From an uncultured Schlesneria sp. (GTDB lineage Bacteria > Planctomycetota > Planctomycetia > Planctomycetales > Planctomycetaceae), in NCBI GenBank assembly GCA_903899985.1, contig CAIULL010000245.1, positions 62,001 through 126,000 on the forward strand: a DNA stretch of 64,000 nt, written 5' to 3'. This document shows, piece after piece, positions 56,435 through 64,000 of the stretch. Below the pieces are notes generated by a model. That model was not told the origin of the DNA, did no database searches, and saw nothing but the letters and a program-made list of their open reading frames with translations. The first letter of the stretch is position 1. Every line of letters begins with the position of its first letter. Made by a program: the position numbers and the translations under genes.

Positions 56435-59400
56435 ATGCCAAACGCCGAATTCGATGTCTTTCTCTCGCATAACAGTGCCGACAAGCCCGAGGTCTTGAAA
56501 CTTGCCACGAAACTGAAGGACTTCGGCCTGAATCCGTGGGTCGATGCCTGGCATCTGGTGGCCGGGGAACCCTGGTTGCCCGCGATCGAGCGGGCCTTAG
56601 CCAACAGTGATTCCTGCGCCGTCATCGTTGGACCGAACGGCTTGGGGAGCGTGCACGAAGACGAAATGTGGGTTGCGCTCCAGCGGGGTATTGAATCCAA
56701 GCGAGCGGATCGTCGATTCAGGATCATCCCTATCCTTTTACCAAAAGCCATTCGCGGCGACCGGACACACTTGCCGACCTTTCTGACGGCCAACACCTGG
56801 GTCGAGTTTCCACAAACGATCGATGACCCCCTGGCACTGGACAAACTGGTTAAAGCCATTCGAGGCCAGGCACCCGGTGCCGGCACCAAACTGTCCAACG
56901 GTGAATGCCCTTACCGCGGCCTGGCTCATTTCGACATTCCGCACGCGAATTTGTTCTTCGGCCGCGAGGCGCTGACCGACTGGCTGCTCAGTCGGTTACG
57001 CGGCACGGCGACCAAAGCGGGTCCGACCCGCTTCCTGGCGATTATCGGGGCCTCGGGGAGCGGAAAGTCGTCACTCGCTCGGGCAGGGGTGCTGGCCAGA
57101 TTCAAAGCCGGTGAACTACCGGGGAGCGCGAACTGGCCCATGGTGGTCTGTCGCCCGGAAAGTCGGCCATTGGAAAGTCTGGCGACGAAGTTGGCCAGCC
57201 TCGAAGCGGACACGCTGGGACCGATTGCGAGATCCGAGATGATCGTGGGTCTCATCCGGTCGCTGCAGGAATCTCCTGAAAAACTGCACCTTGTCACGCA
57301 GGCCGCAATGCCGGACAACGACCCCGACTGGCGACTGGTTGTATTCGTTGACCAGTTCGAAGAGCTATTCACACTCAACGTCCCTGATTCCTACGAAGTT
57401 CAATCTGGTTCGCCGCGTTCAACGCTCAGTGCTGATCGCATTGCGTTCTTCCGGAATCTGCTGCACGCCGCGACGATCGAAAACGGGCGGACCATCGTCA
57501 TCCTGACGATGCGGGCCGATTTCTACGGCAAATGTGCGGCCTTTCCCGAATTGGCGGACGCGGTCTCGGCTTACCAGCAACTCGTGGGGCCGATGGGTGC
57601 CGACGAGCTGCGCCGGGCCATTGAGACGCCGGCGCAACTTTCCGGCGGGGATATCGAGCCGGGCCTCGTCGATCTTCTGGTCCGTGAAGTCGCCGACCAG
57701 CCAGGAGCATTACCGCTCTTGCAGTATGCGTTGGCCGAGCTGTGGAACAGTTCCCGCAAATCGGGGCAAAGCAAGCTCACGACGGCGGCGTACCGCGCTC
57801 TCGGTGGCTGGGAGGGGGCATTGAGTCGACGGGCCGATGCCGTTTTGGCTGAGTTCAAAAACACGCCCCAGGAAAAACTTTGCCGGGAATTGTTCCTGAG
57901 ACTGGTGCAACCGGGCGAGGGGACGGAAGACACCAAACGCCTGGTCCGCTGGGCAGAACTGAGCCGCGTCAACAGCAGCGAATCGGCGGCGCTCGAACTG
58001 ACCGTGCGGAAACTGGCGGATAACCGGCTGATCACGACCGGCGGAGAGAGCCAATCGGGCGAGGCGCTGAAAGCCGACGCCACGATCGAAGTCGTTCACG
58101 AAGCGCTGATTCGGGGCTGGGGCGAGCTGCGCAACTGGCTGGAGTCCAACCGGGCTGGGCTGCGTATTCATCGGCAGTTGACGGAGGTTGCGAACGAATG
58201 GGCGAACAGCCACAGCAACGCCCGACAGCGCGATCCTTCGTTGCTTTACACGGGAACGCGACTGGCAGTGGTGCAAGACATGGCGAAGCGCGGCGACGTG
58301 GCATTTAACGACATCGAGAACGGGTTTCTTGATGCGAGTACACATGCTGTTCGAGCGCAGAAGCAACGTTTGATGCTCGCCTGGGCAGGAACCGGGACAA
58401 TCATCGTGCTTCTTTCGCTCGTAGGAGCATTGATTGCACGAAACATCCAAAACGACGACCACGCTCAGGTCATAGTTGAGAATCTAAAGAACGAATCGCA
58501 GGCTCCTGACTTCGTTAAAGCGTTCGAAAAGTACCGGCCCTGGACGGATGGACGACTGCGCAAGTTATTCGACAGTTCCGATAACGACTCATCGGCCAAG
58601 CTGCATGCGGCGCTGGCGCTGGCACCCGTCGACACGGGAGTCATCAGCCATTTGCGCAACCGATTGCTGACGACGACCTCCGCTGAGTTCCCACTCGTCC
58701 GCGACTCGTTGCAGCGGCATGATCGCGAGCTAGGCCAGCAGATCGAAGAACTTTGGAAGACGGCAGAAGATGCCACGGTTCCCATCAGCCGCCGGTTTCA
58801 GGCAGCGTGCGCCCTGGCGACCTACGCCCCCGAGGATACGCGCTGGTCCAATATTGCCAGCATCGTCGCAGAGCACCTGGTCGGGCTGTCTGCCACCGAT
58901 CATGTGGCCTGGCGCGCGGCTCTGAGACCATCAGGGGACCAGCTTATAAAGCCGCTGACATTGATCTTTCAAAACAGCTCCAACGACAGCCCACTTCGGC
59001 AGTTCGCCGCCGAGACGTTGACCGACTATGCCAGAAATAACGGCACACTTCTTGGGGAGCTGCTGCTGACGGCAGATCCCAGGACATTCGAGTCGTTGGT
59101 CACGGCAGCGGGCAAGGTCCCCGTGGATGCCGTCGCCCGTTTGAGGCAGGAGCTTGAAGCGAAGCCGAGACGGCGAGCTAACAGAGTTGTTATCCCGAAT
59201 GTGCCTGCATTGACCGAAGTGACTGAAGATGATCGGGACGACCTGGCTCGGAGACAGTCACACGCGGGTGTGGCGTTAGCCCGACTTGGCCACATCGACT
59301 CGATCTGGGCCCTCCTTGCAATCAAACAGGACGCCCCGCACGCGGAAACGTTTGACCCTCGGCTGAAGACTGAACTGATTCACGACCTGGCCGTCTTTCG

Positions 59401-60535
59401 CGTCGACAGTGTCGCGCTGTTTGAACGAATTGGTGTGGAAAAGGATGTGTCGTCGCGGCGAGCGTTACTGCTTGCACTGGGGCAGTACCCGGTCGGACAA
59501 CTTCCAGCGGATCGACAAGCGGCGTTGATCGACAAACTGATGATCGACTTCGAGACGGAAGCGGATGCAGGGCTGCATGGGGCGATCGAATGGCTGCTTC
59601 GAGCGTGGAACCGTGGCGACGATCTTCGTCGGATCATTGACCGACTGAAGCCCAAGGTAAAGGCGCCGCTGGGGCACCGAACGGCGAAAGAGAGGCAATG
59701 GTATCTCAACGGACAGGGGCAGACGTTCACCGTTTTTCCGTCAGGTGAGTTTTTGATGGGGTCACCGGAATCCGAATTCGAGCGAGATCAGGACGAAACG
59801 CCGCATCGCCGAAAGATCGAGCGTCCCTTCGCTTTGGCGACGACCGAAGTGACGCGCGAGCAGTATCTGGCCTTTGTCGAGCGGACAGGAGCGCGCGATC
59901 CCGCCAATCGTTACGGAAAATCATTCGATTCACCGCAGACGGGAATCGAATGGTATGAAGCCGCTCATTACTGTAACTGGCTGAGTGAACAAGAGGGGAT
60001 TGATCGCGATCAATGGTGCTTCGAGCGGAACGAACAGGGGCAATACGGTCCTGGCATGAAGGCGAAAAAGAACTTTCTCAACCTCACGGGCTACCGCTTA
60101 CCGACGGAGGCGGAATGGGAATACGCCTGTCGGGCCGGGGCCGGCACAAGTCGGTATTTTGGAAATTCCAAAGCACGTCTGGGAAATTTCGCGTGGTACC
60201 AGTTAAACAGTGATGAAGGATTGCACCCCGTGGGGGGCAAAAAGCCAAACGACGCCGGGTTATTTGACATTCTCGGCAACGCGCTCGAATGGTGTCACGA
60301 TGCCGTTTCTCCGTATCCAGCTCAGCCAAGTCCAGTCCCCATGCTGACAGACGAAACGGCCAATATGGAAACGTCACTTTACCGCGTGTTGCGGGGGGCG
60401 TCGTTCGGAAGTCCGACGCAAGACGTCCGCTCAGCCTGTCGCAGCGGCAGCCGACCGGAAGACCACTTAAACCCAATTGGGTTTCGTCCTGCCAGAACGA
60501 TGTGGCAAGCTGATGGCCTTCCCGGCCAGAATTAG
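56435..60535 (+). CDS. TIR / STAND ATPase / transmembrane / helical-repeat / FGE-like protein
   Basis: The 1366-aa protein begins with a TIR domain (residues 1-140): AEFDVFLSHNSADKPEVLKL, WVDAWHLVAGEPWLPAIERA, and DEMWVALQRGIESK with the candidate NADase Glu. A novel-STAND ATPase follows, introduced by CPYRGLAHFD and FFGREALTDWLL. Walker A is GASGSGKSS at 205-213 and Walker B is LVVFVDQFEELF (Asp306). One membrane helix lies at about 646-668, then helical repeats to about 1085, then a formylglycine-generating-enzyme-like domain (1093-1366) with SGEFLMGSP, YRLPTEAEWEYACRAGAGTS and LRGASFGSP. The redox Cys pair of true FGE near the end is not present. Such TIR-STAND proteins are predicted immune NTPases that degrade NAD+ on activation. 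ATG 56435 is chosen over a TTG at 56411. Confidence 0.9.
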   Translation: MPNAEFDVFLSHNSADKPEVLKLATKLKDFGLNPWVDAWHLVAGEPWLPAIERALANSDSCAVIVGPNGLGSVHEDEMWVALQRGIESKRADRRFRIIPILLPKAIRGDRTHLPTFLTANTWVEFPQTIDDPLALDKLVKAIRGQAPGAGTKLSNGECPYRGLAHFDIPHANLFFGREALTDWLLSRLRGTATKAGPTRFLAIIGASGSGKSSLARAGVLARFKAGELPGSANWPMVVCRPESRPLESLATKLASLEADTLGPIARSEMIVGLIRSLQESPEKLHLVTQAAMPDNDPDWRLVVFVDQFEELFTLNVPDSYEVQSGSPRSTLSADRIAFFRNLLHAATIENGRTIVILTMRADFYGKCAAFPELADAVSAYQQLVGPMGADELRRAIETPAQLSGGDIEPGLVDLLVREVADQPGALPLLQYALAELWNSSRKSGQSKLTTAAYRALGGWEGALSRRADAVLAEFKNTPQEKLCRELFLRLVQPGEGTEDTKRLVRWAELSRVNSSESAALELTVRKLADNRLITTGGESQSGEALKADATIEVVHEALIRGWGELRNWLESNRAGLRIHRQLTEVANEWANSHSNARQRDPSLLYTGTRLAVVQDMAKRGDVAFNDIENGFLDASTHAVRAQKQRLMLAWAGTGTIIVLLSLVGALIARNIQNDDHAQVIVENLKNESQAPDFVKAFEKYRPWTDGRLRKLFDSSDNDSSAKLHAALALAPVDTGVISHLRNRLLTTTSAEFPLVRDSLQRHDRELGQQIEELWKTAEDATVPISRRFQAACALATYAPEDTRWSNIASIVAEHLVGLSATDHVAWRAALRPSGDQLIKPLTLIFQNSSNDSPLRQFAAETLTDYARNNGTLLGELLLTADPRTFESLVTAAGKVPVDAVARLRQELEAKPRRRANRVVIPNVPALTEVTEDDRDDLARRQSHAGVALARLGHIDSIWALLAIKQDAPHAETFDPRLKTELIHDLAVFRVDSVALFERIGVEKDVSSRRALLLALGQYPVGQLPADRQAALIDKLMIDFETEADAGLHGAIEWLLRAWNRGDDLRRIIDRLKPKVKAPLGHRTAKERQWYLNGQGQTFTVFPSGEFLMGSPESEFERDQDETPHRRKIERPFALATTEVTREQYLAFVERTGARDPANRYGKSFDSPQTGIEWYEAAHYCNWLSEQEGIDRDQWCFERNEQGQYGPGMKAKKNFLNLTGYRLPTEAEWEYACRAGAGTSRYFGNSKARLGNFAWYQLNSDEGLHPVGGKKPNDAGLFDILGNALEWCHDAVSPYPAQPSPVPMLTDETANMETSLYRVLRGASFGSPTQDVRSACRSGSRPEDHLNPIGFRPARTMWQADGLPGQN

Positions 60536-60612
60536 TAGGCCCAAAAAAAGGGGACGTGTCATTCATTGGCCACGAGTCCTTTATTGGCGATATTGTCGGG
60601 AGGCGAGGGTCT

Positions 60613-60810
60613 GAAGAGATTGAAACACAGAGGCGCAGAGAGCACAGAGTCAGAGGAGGGGAAGAGGGGTTATATTTATTAAATTGGTCGATCGATTTCG
60701 TCATGCGTTTATCATCGGGAAACACAATCCGCTTCGACTTTCTTTGCACAGAATTCTCGTCTTCCTCTGTGATCTCTGCGCCTCTGTGTTTCACAATTCT
60801 TCTTGGGCCG
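60613..60810. repeat. Long inverted-repeat element, copy 1
   Basis: Terminal inverted repeats of 29 bases with one mismatch, starting TGAAACACAGAGGCGCAGAG at 60621 and ending at 60793, enclose about 115 bases. The whole 198-base unit is repeated at 60923-61120. The CACAGAGG...CTCTGTG ends are a common feature around GxxExxY genes in environmental bacteria. No transposase is present, so it resembles a MITE or another hairpin element. Confidence 0.75.
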
Positions 60811-60922
60811 CCCGTGAGGACCGAACCTGTTCGTCATTCCGCTGGCTTAGATGGATGTGGCAGCTTGATTGACCTAAGACACGCTTCCGTCATAACGTGC
60901 CGCGCGGATCTACGAAGAGCTC

Positions 60923-61120
60923 GAAGAGATTGAAACACAGAGGCGCAGAGAGCACAGAGTTAGACGAGGGGAAGAGGGGTTATATTTATTAAATTGGTCG
61001 ATCGATTTCACCATGTGTTTTTCATCGGGAAACTCAATCCACTTCGATTTTTCTTTGCACAGAATTCTCGTCTTCCTCTGCGATCTCTGCGCCTCTGTGT
61101 TTCAACTTTCTTCTCGGGAA
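60923..61120. repeat. Long inverted-repeat element, copy 2
   Basis: Direct repeat of 60613-60810 with scattered differences. Its inverted ends are 60931-60959 and 61076-61104. The inner part keeps the string GGGGTTATATTTATTAAATT and the middle GGTCGATCGATTTC, identical in both copies. Confidence 0.75.
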
Positions 61121-61126
61121 TCCTTC

Positions 61127-61250
61127 AGTACCCATTCACGATTCAATCGACCCCTTCAACCAGCCTTTCCACATGGAAATTGATCAACAACCCAACGCGA
61201 AGTTCGAGTGCCCAAGACTTCCTATGTGTGATTGTTAAAGGGCGCGCACG
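61127..61250 (-). pseudogene. 3' remnant of a GxxExxY family gene
   Basis: The minus strand reads KSWALELRVGLLINFHVERL and then VEGVD, a stop, and IVNGY. Intact GxxExxY proteins end with a stretch of the type LxLGLLINFNVxxLKDGIxRIV. The upstream part of the gene is missing and an in-frame stop interrupts the end. It lies directly beside copy 2 of the inverted-repeat element, the arrangement seen around intact GxxExxY genes. These proteins are of unknown function. Confidence 0.65.
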
Positions 61251-61528
61251 TCATTGGCTTGAAATCTCGATCACGCTGACGTATATTGCAGCACGCGACT
61301 CCAGCGTAGATCTTATTTGCCACTCAATGCGGTCTTTACGGATGCATAATTACCCATCCTCATTGCACACGACCCATCTTTTATAATCCATTTGTACACA
61401 ACCTGCCTATCAACGCCGCTGGATGGGCTAGTGCGATCTTGTGTTTTTCAGCGGCAACAGATTTCTAAGAGTTTCTCGGGCGTCAAACCCCGTTATCAGG
61501 TTCTTTATTCGAAAAAAAGGAGCGAGGA
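61251..61528. other. Spacer upstream of the PDZ protein gene
   Basis: No gene is seen. It holds the promoter region of the PDZ protein gene, whose ribosome-binding site AAAGGAGCGAGG lies at its right end. Confidence 0.4.
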
Positions 61529-62542
61529 ATGCGACAGCCAGCACTGGGAAGAGCGATACTAGTTTTGACTCTAATATCCGTCAGCCTTATGAAGGCTACG
61601 CCATCATCGGCGGGTTTCTTTCAAGACCTTGTCAGTGGTAACGGGGGCGCAGACCCGTTCAATAAGAACAACAACCTGGGTGTGGTCATCAAGATGCCAC
61701 AAGCCCCACCACCGTCGGTTACGAGGTTCGACGACCCTCCCTCATATTCAAGAATTGTCGACAATCACGGGAGAATCTTTCAATCCGTAAATGGTGGAAC
61801 CTATCAGTACATTGGTAATGCCAATAAACAGGAATACCCTAATGGCCAAACGTATTTCCAATTGCCAGGCCAGAAAGCCGTGATTGCAGATCCAACGCTG
61901 TGGGACCATCAGCGGATCAACCAGCTGAATCAACAGGCGATTGCAAAACAACATTATGAGCAGCAACAGAAACAGAGAGCAGATGCCCACCAACAGCTCA
62001 TTCAGATGCAGCAGAATATCATCAACACACCGTTTGATCAGGTTCTTGCCGAAGTTCAGAATCTTCCTGATCAGCAGCTGATTGAAGCCAAGGTCAGGCT
62101 CGGTATTCTGATCCAGTATGTTAAAGCACAGCAACTGGCGGATACAACGGGCTTCGAAAGGCTGTTGGTCGCTCTCAACGACGAAGCCTCTCGCAGAACA
62201 GCCATTGCTAAACAGCAGGCTCAGCAAGCACAACCACAACCGCAACCGCACCCAGTGTTCCCGGCTTTGCCGGACGGAGCCATATTTGCGGCAAACCTTG
62301 GAATCTCTTATGTGCGTTTGAATAATGCGGATGGTACGTTCAACGCCAGAGTTGTTGGTGAGCCGCGTCCAAATTCTCCCGCTGCTCAGATTGGCCTTGA
62401 GGATGGAGATGTCATTTTTGAATTGGACGGGATGCGGTTCGATCAGCCGCAAGACGTGCTCGGCCACCGCTTTCAAACAGAAATCGGGTTCATCGATGTC
62501 CGTAGCAAGGACGAAAAACATTACCAGATTTACATCCCATGA
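61529..62542 (+). CDS. Exported PDZ-domain protein with Gln-rich coiled coil
   Basis: The 337-aa precursor starts at ATG 61529 behind AAAGGAGCGAGG. Its signal peptide (GRAILVLTLISVSLMKATPS) ends near SSAG. Residues about 60-115 are polar with YSRIVDNHGRIFQSVNGGTY. A Gln/His/Ala-rich helical stretch follows (NQQAIAKQHYEQQQKQRADA) and a Gln/Pro linker (QAQPQPQPHPVFP). The C-terminal 90 residues are a PDZ domain with PAAQIGLEDGDVIFELDGM. No protease domain is present. It lies inside the island, about 1 kb downstream of the TIR-STAND gene and on the same strand. Association with that protein is possible only through location; function is unknown. Confidence 0.82.
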   Translation: MRQPALGRAILVLTLISVSLMKATPSSAGFFQDLVSGNGGADPFNKNNNLGVVIKMPQAPPPSVTRFDDPPSYSRIVDNHGRIFQSVNGGTYQYIGNANKQEYPNGQTYFQLPGQKAVIADPTLWDHQRINQLNQQAIAKQHYEQQQKQRADAHQQLIQMQQNIINTPFDQVLAEVQNLPDQQLIEAKVRLGILIQYVKAQQLADTTGFERLLVALNDEASRRTAIAKQQAQQAQPQPQPHPVFPALPDGAIFAANLGISYVRLNNADGTFNARVVGEPRPNSPAAQIGLEDGDVIFELDGMRFDQPQDVLGHRFQTEIGFIDVRSKDEKHYQIYIP

Positions 62543-63309
62543 TTAACACATTGCTCAGATGGTAATCGAAATTTGTCATCTCAAAACGAGCTAAGACGCA
62601 GATTGATCAGCCGGCCAGGAAGAGGGGACAGATCCTTTATTGACGAGATAGACGGCATGCAACAGAATCGATTGGCGTCATACCAGGAATCCGTGGCATT
62701 GCTCGACAGAACGGTCTTTCAAATGCCAAATCGTGGATTGAGGCGACCGACTTCATTGCGGAAGCGTGCAGACGACGCGGCGCTTGCGAAATTGAAAACA
62801 ACTGGACCTGTCCCCTTTGTTTTTCCTACGTACCGAAGTTTTAGACCTTCGATTGCGTCCTGGTGACGATGCTTTTCTCCTTCGTGTATTGGCTTCTGTA
62901 TTGCCACCACGGTATCAACGTGATCGCCCATTGATACCGGCTTCCCATCAGTTACGGGGATTGATTCGGCAGACAACATAGCAACGGCCTCCTGTGTGTG
63001 ATTCTTGCCACGCATGATCCCAACGTCTGCGCCCATGAAGTGGATCACAGAAAACGAAAATCTACGTTGCCAACATTAACAAAGTCAGTCAGCCCGGTAG
63101 ACAGACACCCGCGAGGCGAAAAGCACTCAAAAACAGCGATCAAAGAGTTATTAGGGAAAAAACACCCCGATTCCCTTAAAACTTAGGAATTCCCGATATT
63201 TTTCGCTATTTTTTGGGATTCGATGAGACTGATTGACTCGATGTGATAATGCCGATAGACTCTATAAAACATGGGGTTTCTTACTGAAACTCTTGTTTTC
63301 ATGGGATTT
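62543..63309. other. Decayed DNA at the right end of the island with an inverted-repeat pair
   Basis: AGAGGGGACAGATCC (62621-62635) and GGACCTGTCCCCTTT (62804-62818) are inverted repeats with two mismatches; GGGGACAGGTCC-type ends are familiar from REP-like elements. Between and beyond them are only short frames. The minus-strand frame 62719-63048 (109 codons, including KPVSMGDHVDTVVAIQKPIH) has protein-like composition but no recognised family and could be a small gene or a fragment. Confidence 0.4.
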
Positions 63310-63396
63310 ATGGCATGCAAGAGGTCAGCGGTTCGACCCCGCTATCCTCCACTTTTGGAAAGCCTTAAACTGTCATGGTTTAAGGCTTTTTTTGTT
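63310..63396 (+). repeat. attR-like direct repeat (3' tRNA-Ala fragment plus terminator)
   Basis: This copy of 55440-55526 starts in the anticodon loop and lacks the 5' half of the tRNA, so it is not a gene. Bases just before it (GGATTT) do not match the tRNA. It marks the right edge of the island. Confidence 0.85.
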
Positions 63397-63599
63397 TTGA
63401 TTTTCTTTTGACCTGGAATTCGTCGGCAAAGCAGTCGTTTCCGTGATCCGTGGCGAATCGTTTGCCGTTGTCGGAGTACCGGTTGGCAAACGAAACAAGG
63501 CCAAGTGGATTGATAACCGCAACAAGAAGTCGTTTACTGACCGTCGTCATGTTGTACGATTGGGATCTGGTGGGCTTCACTGCGGTAAACGGAGGATTC

Positions 63600-64000
63600 A
63601 TGTCAGACGAGTTGCGATTTCAGCGGAAGTGTTACTACGCGTCAGCCGATTATGCCGAGTCGTTCTGGGGGAAGTATATCTACATCTACCAGGGGAAAGG
63701 GAGCCTCCGTCTGACGAGAAATTCGCTCTGCCTGGAGGGGAGTCCACAAGCAATCGACATCCCCTTTGAGGCAGTCAACAGCATCACGCTGGACCGTTTT
63801 TCGTCGTGGGCAAAGCCCCTCGGTCTCAGCCGTCTGACTGTGAACTACGTGCGGGAAGGGCAACCCAGAACCATTCACCTGGTTCCGTATGAGTCCGTAT
63901 TCGACTCCACCGAAGTGACCAGTGATTTGGTAGCAAGCTGGCACGAGACTCTGCGAAAGGTTGAAACGCTCGCCGACCGAGTGCAGTTGTCAGATCTCGA
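63600..64000 (+). CDS. Hypothetical protein, N-terminal part (runs off window end)
   Basis: An open frame from ATG 63600, with GGAGG four bases upstream, runs to the window edge without a stop (133 residues seen). It begins MSDELRFQRKCYYASADYAE and contains WGKYIYIYQGKGSLRLTRNS and DIPFEAVNSITLDRFSSWAK, a pattern of beta strands like a PH-like or other small beta domain. No signal peptide or membrane segment is visible. An in-frame ATG at 63549 would add 17 residues. The family is not recognised. Confidence 0.7.
   Translation, partial: MSDELRFQRKCYYASADYAESFWGKYIYIYQGKGSLRLTRNSLCLEGSPQAIDIPFEAVNSITLDRFSSWAKPLGLSRLTVNYVREGQPRTIHLVPYESVFDSTEVTSDLVASWHETLRKVETLADRVQLSDL

Noticed and set aside
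60613-61120. Insertion sequence
   Set aside because: The inverted ends are long and regular, but the 115 inner bases cannot encode a transposase and the two units are direct repeats of each other; a hairpin or MITE-like element fits better.
63310-63382. Second tRNA-Ala gene
   Set aside because: Only the 3' part from the anticodon loop is present; the 5' acceptor, D arm and half of the anticodon stem are absent. It is the right-hand attachment repeat.
63443-63769. 108-codon plus-strand frame after the island
   Set aside because: It overlaps the better-supported gene starting at 63600 in another frame, is very rich in Arg and Val, and has no ribosome-binding site.

Overview
The window looks like chromosomal DNA of a planctomycete, probably in or near the Planctomycetaceae. 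The evidence is the mix of families: a DUF1559 pseudopilin-like protein ending in an H-x9-DG block, a DUF1501 protein, two secreted Gfo/Idh/MocA oxidoreductases, a WRGPxRxG-type PQQ beta-propeller protein, several PEP-CTERM proteins, HEAT/TPR and HTTM proteins, and long gene-poor spacers. Genus cannot be fixed from this alone.

Layout. 1-4.1 kb: the 5' end of an NCS2-like permease, a DUF1559 protein, and a membrane glycosyltransferase-like protein fused to two copies of a planctomycetal beta-type domain. 4.1-10.5 kb: a minus-strand cluster of methionine-rich lipoprotein, DUF1223 protein, MsrP, and an MsrQ fused to its own flavin reductase and ferredoxin. This cluster lies between two diverged copies of the same junction (end of the beta-domain gene facing the end of an isoaspartyl peptidase gene); one gene of each pair is now a remnant. 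11-31.9 kb: mostly housekeeping and envelope genes: an HTTM protein with a partner, a GT4 glycosyltransferase, an HtrA/LamG/SirB1 fusion, an FtsX-type permease, a TlpA-like thioredoxin, hisD, a long disordered membrane protein, ald, an LptF/G permease, queC, an aldose epimerase, a HEAT/TPR protein and a DUF1501 protein.

32-54 kb: an exported and surface protein region with low gene density. It holds five PEP-CTERM proteins (two are a tandem duplication that includes the leader) and three paralogues of a family I do not recognise, at 36.6, 47.2 and 50.3 kb. Each has a signal peptide, a shared central motif and a C-terminal membrane tail. Between them lie a PQQ propeller protein, two oxidoreductases, a PAQR/TrhA membrane protein, a nitrilase-family amidohydrolase and an esterase-like hydrolase. 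A 2.6-kb gene-poor stretch (47.7-50.3 kb) contains one decayed gene.

54-64 kb: a universal stress protein, then a tRNA-Ala(GGC) gene. The 3' part of this tRNA and its terminator are repeated 7.9 kb downstream, which marks an integrated genomic island. The island carries a 1366-aa TIR / STAND ATPase / transmembrane / helical repeat / FGE-like protein (a predicted conflict or defence protein), a secreted PDZ protein, two long inverted-repeat elements, a GxxExxY gene remnant, and decayed DNA at both ends. No integrase is recognisable. Downstream of the island a new gene begins and runs off the window.

The most interesting parts are the self-contained methionine-oxidation repair cluster, the tRNA island with its TIR-STAND-FGE protein, and the three-member exported family. 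No CRISPR array, rRNA gene or intact insertion sequence was seen.
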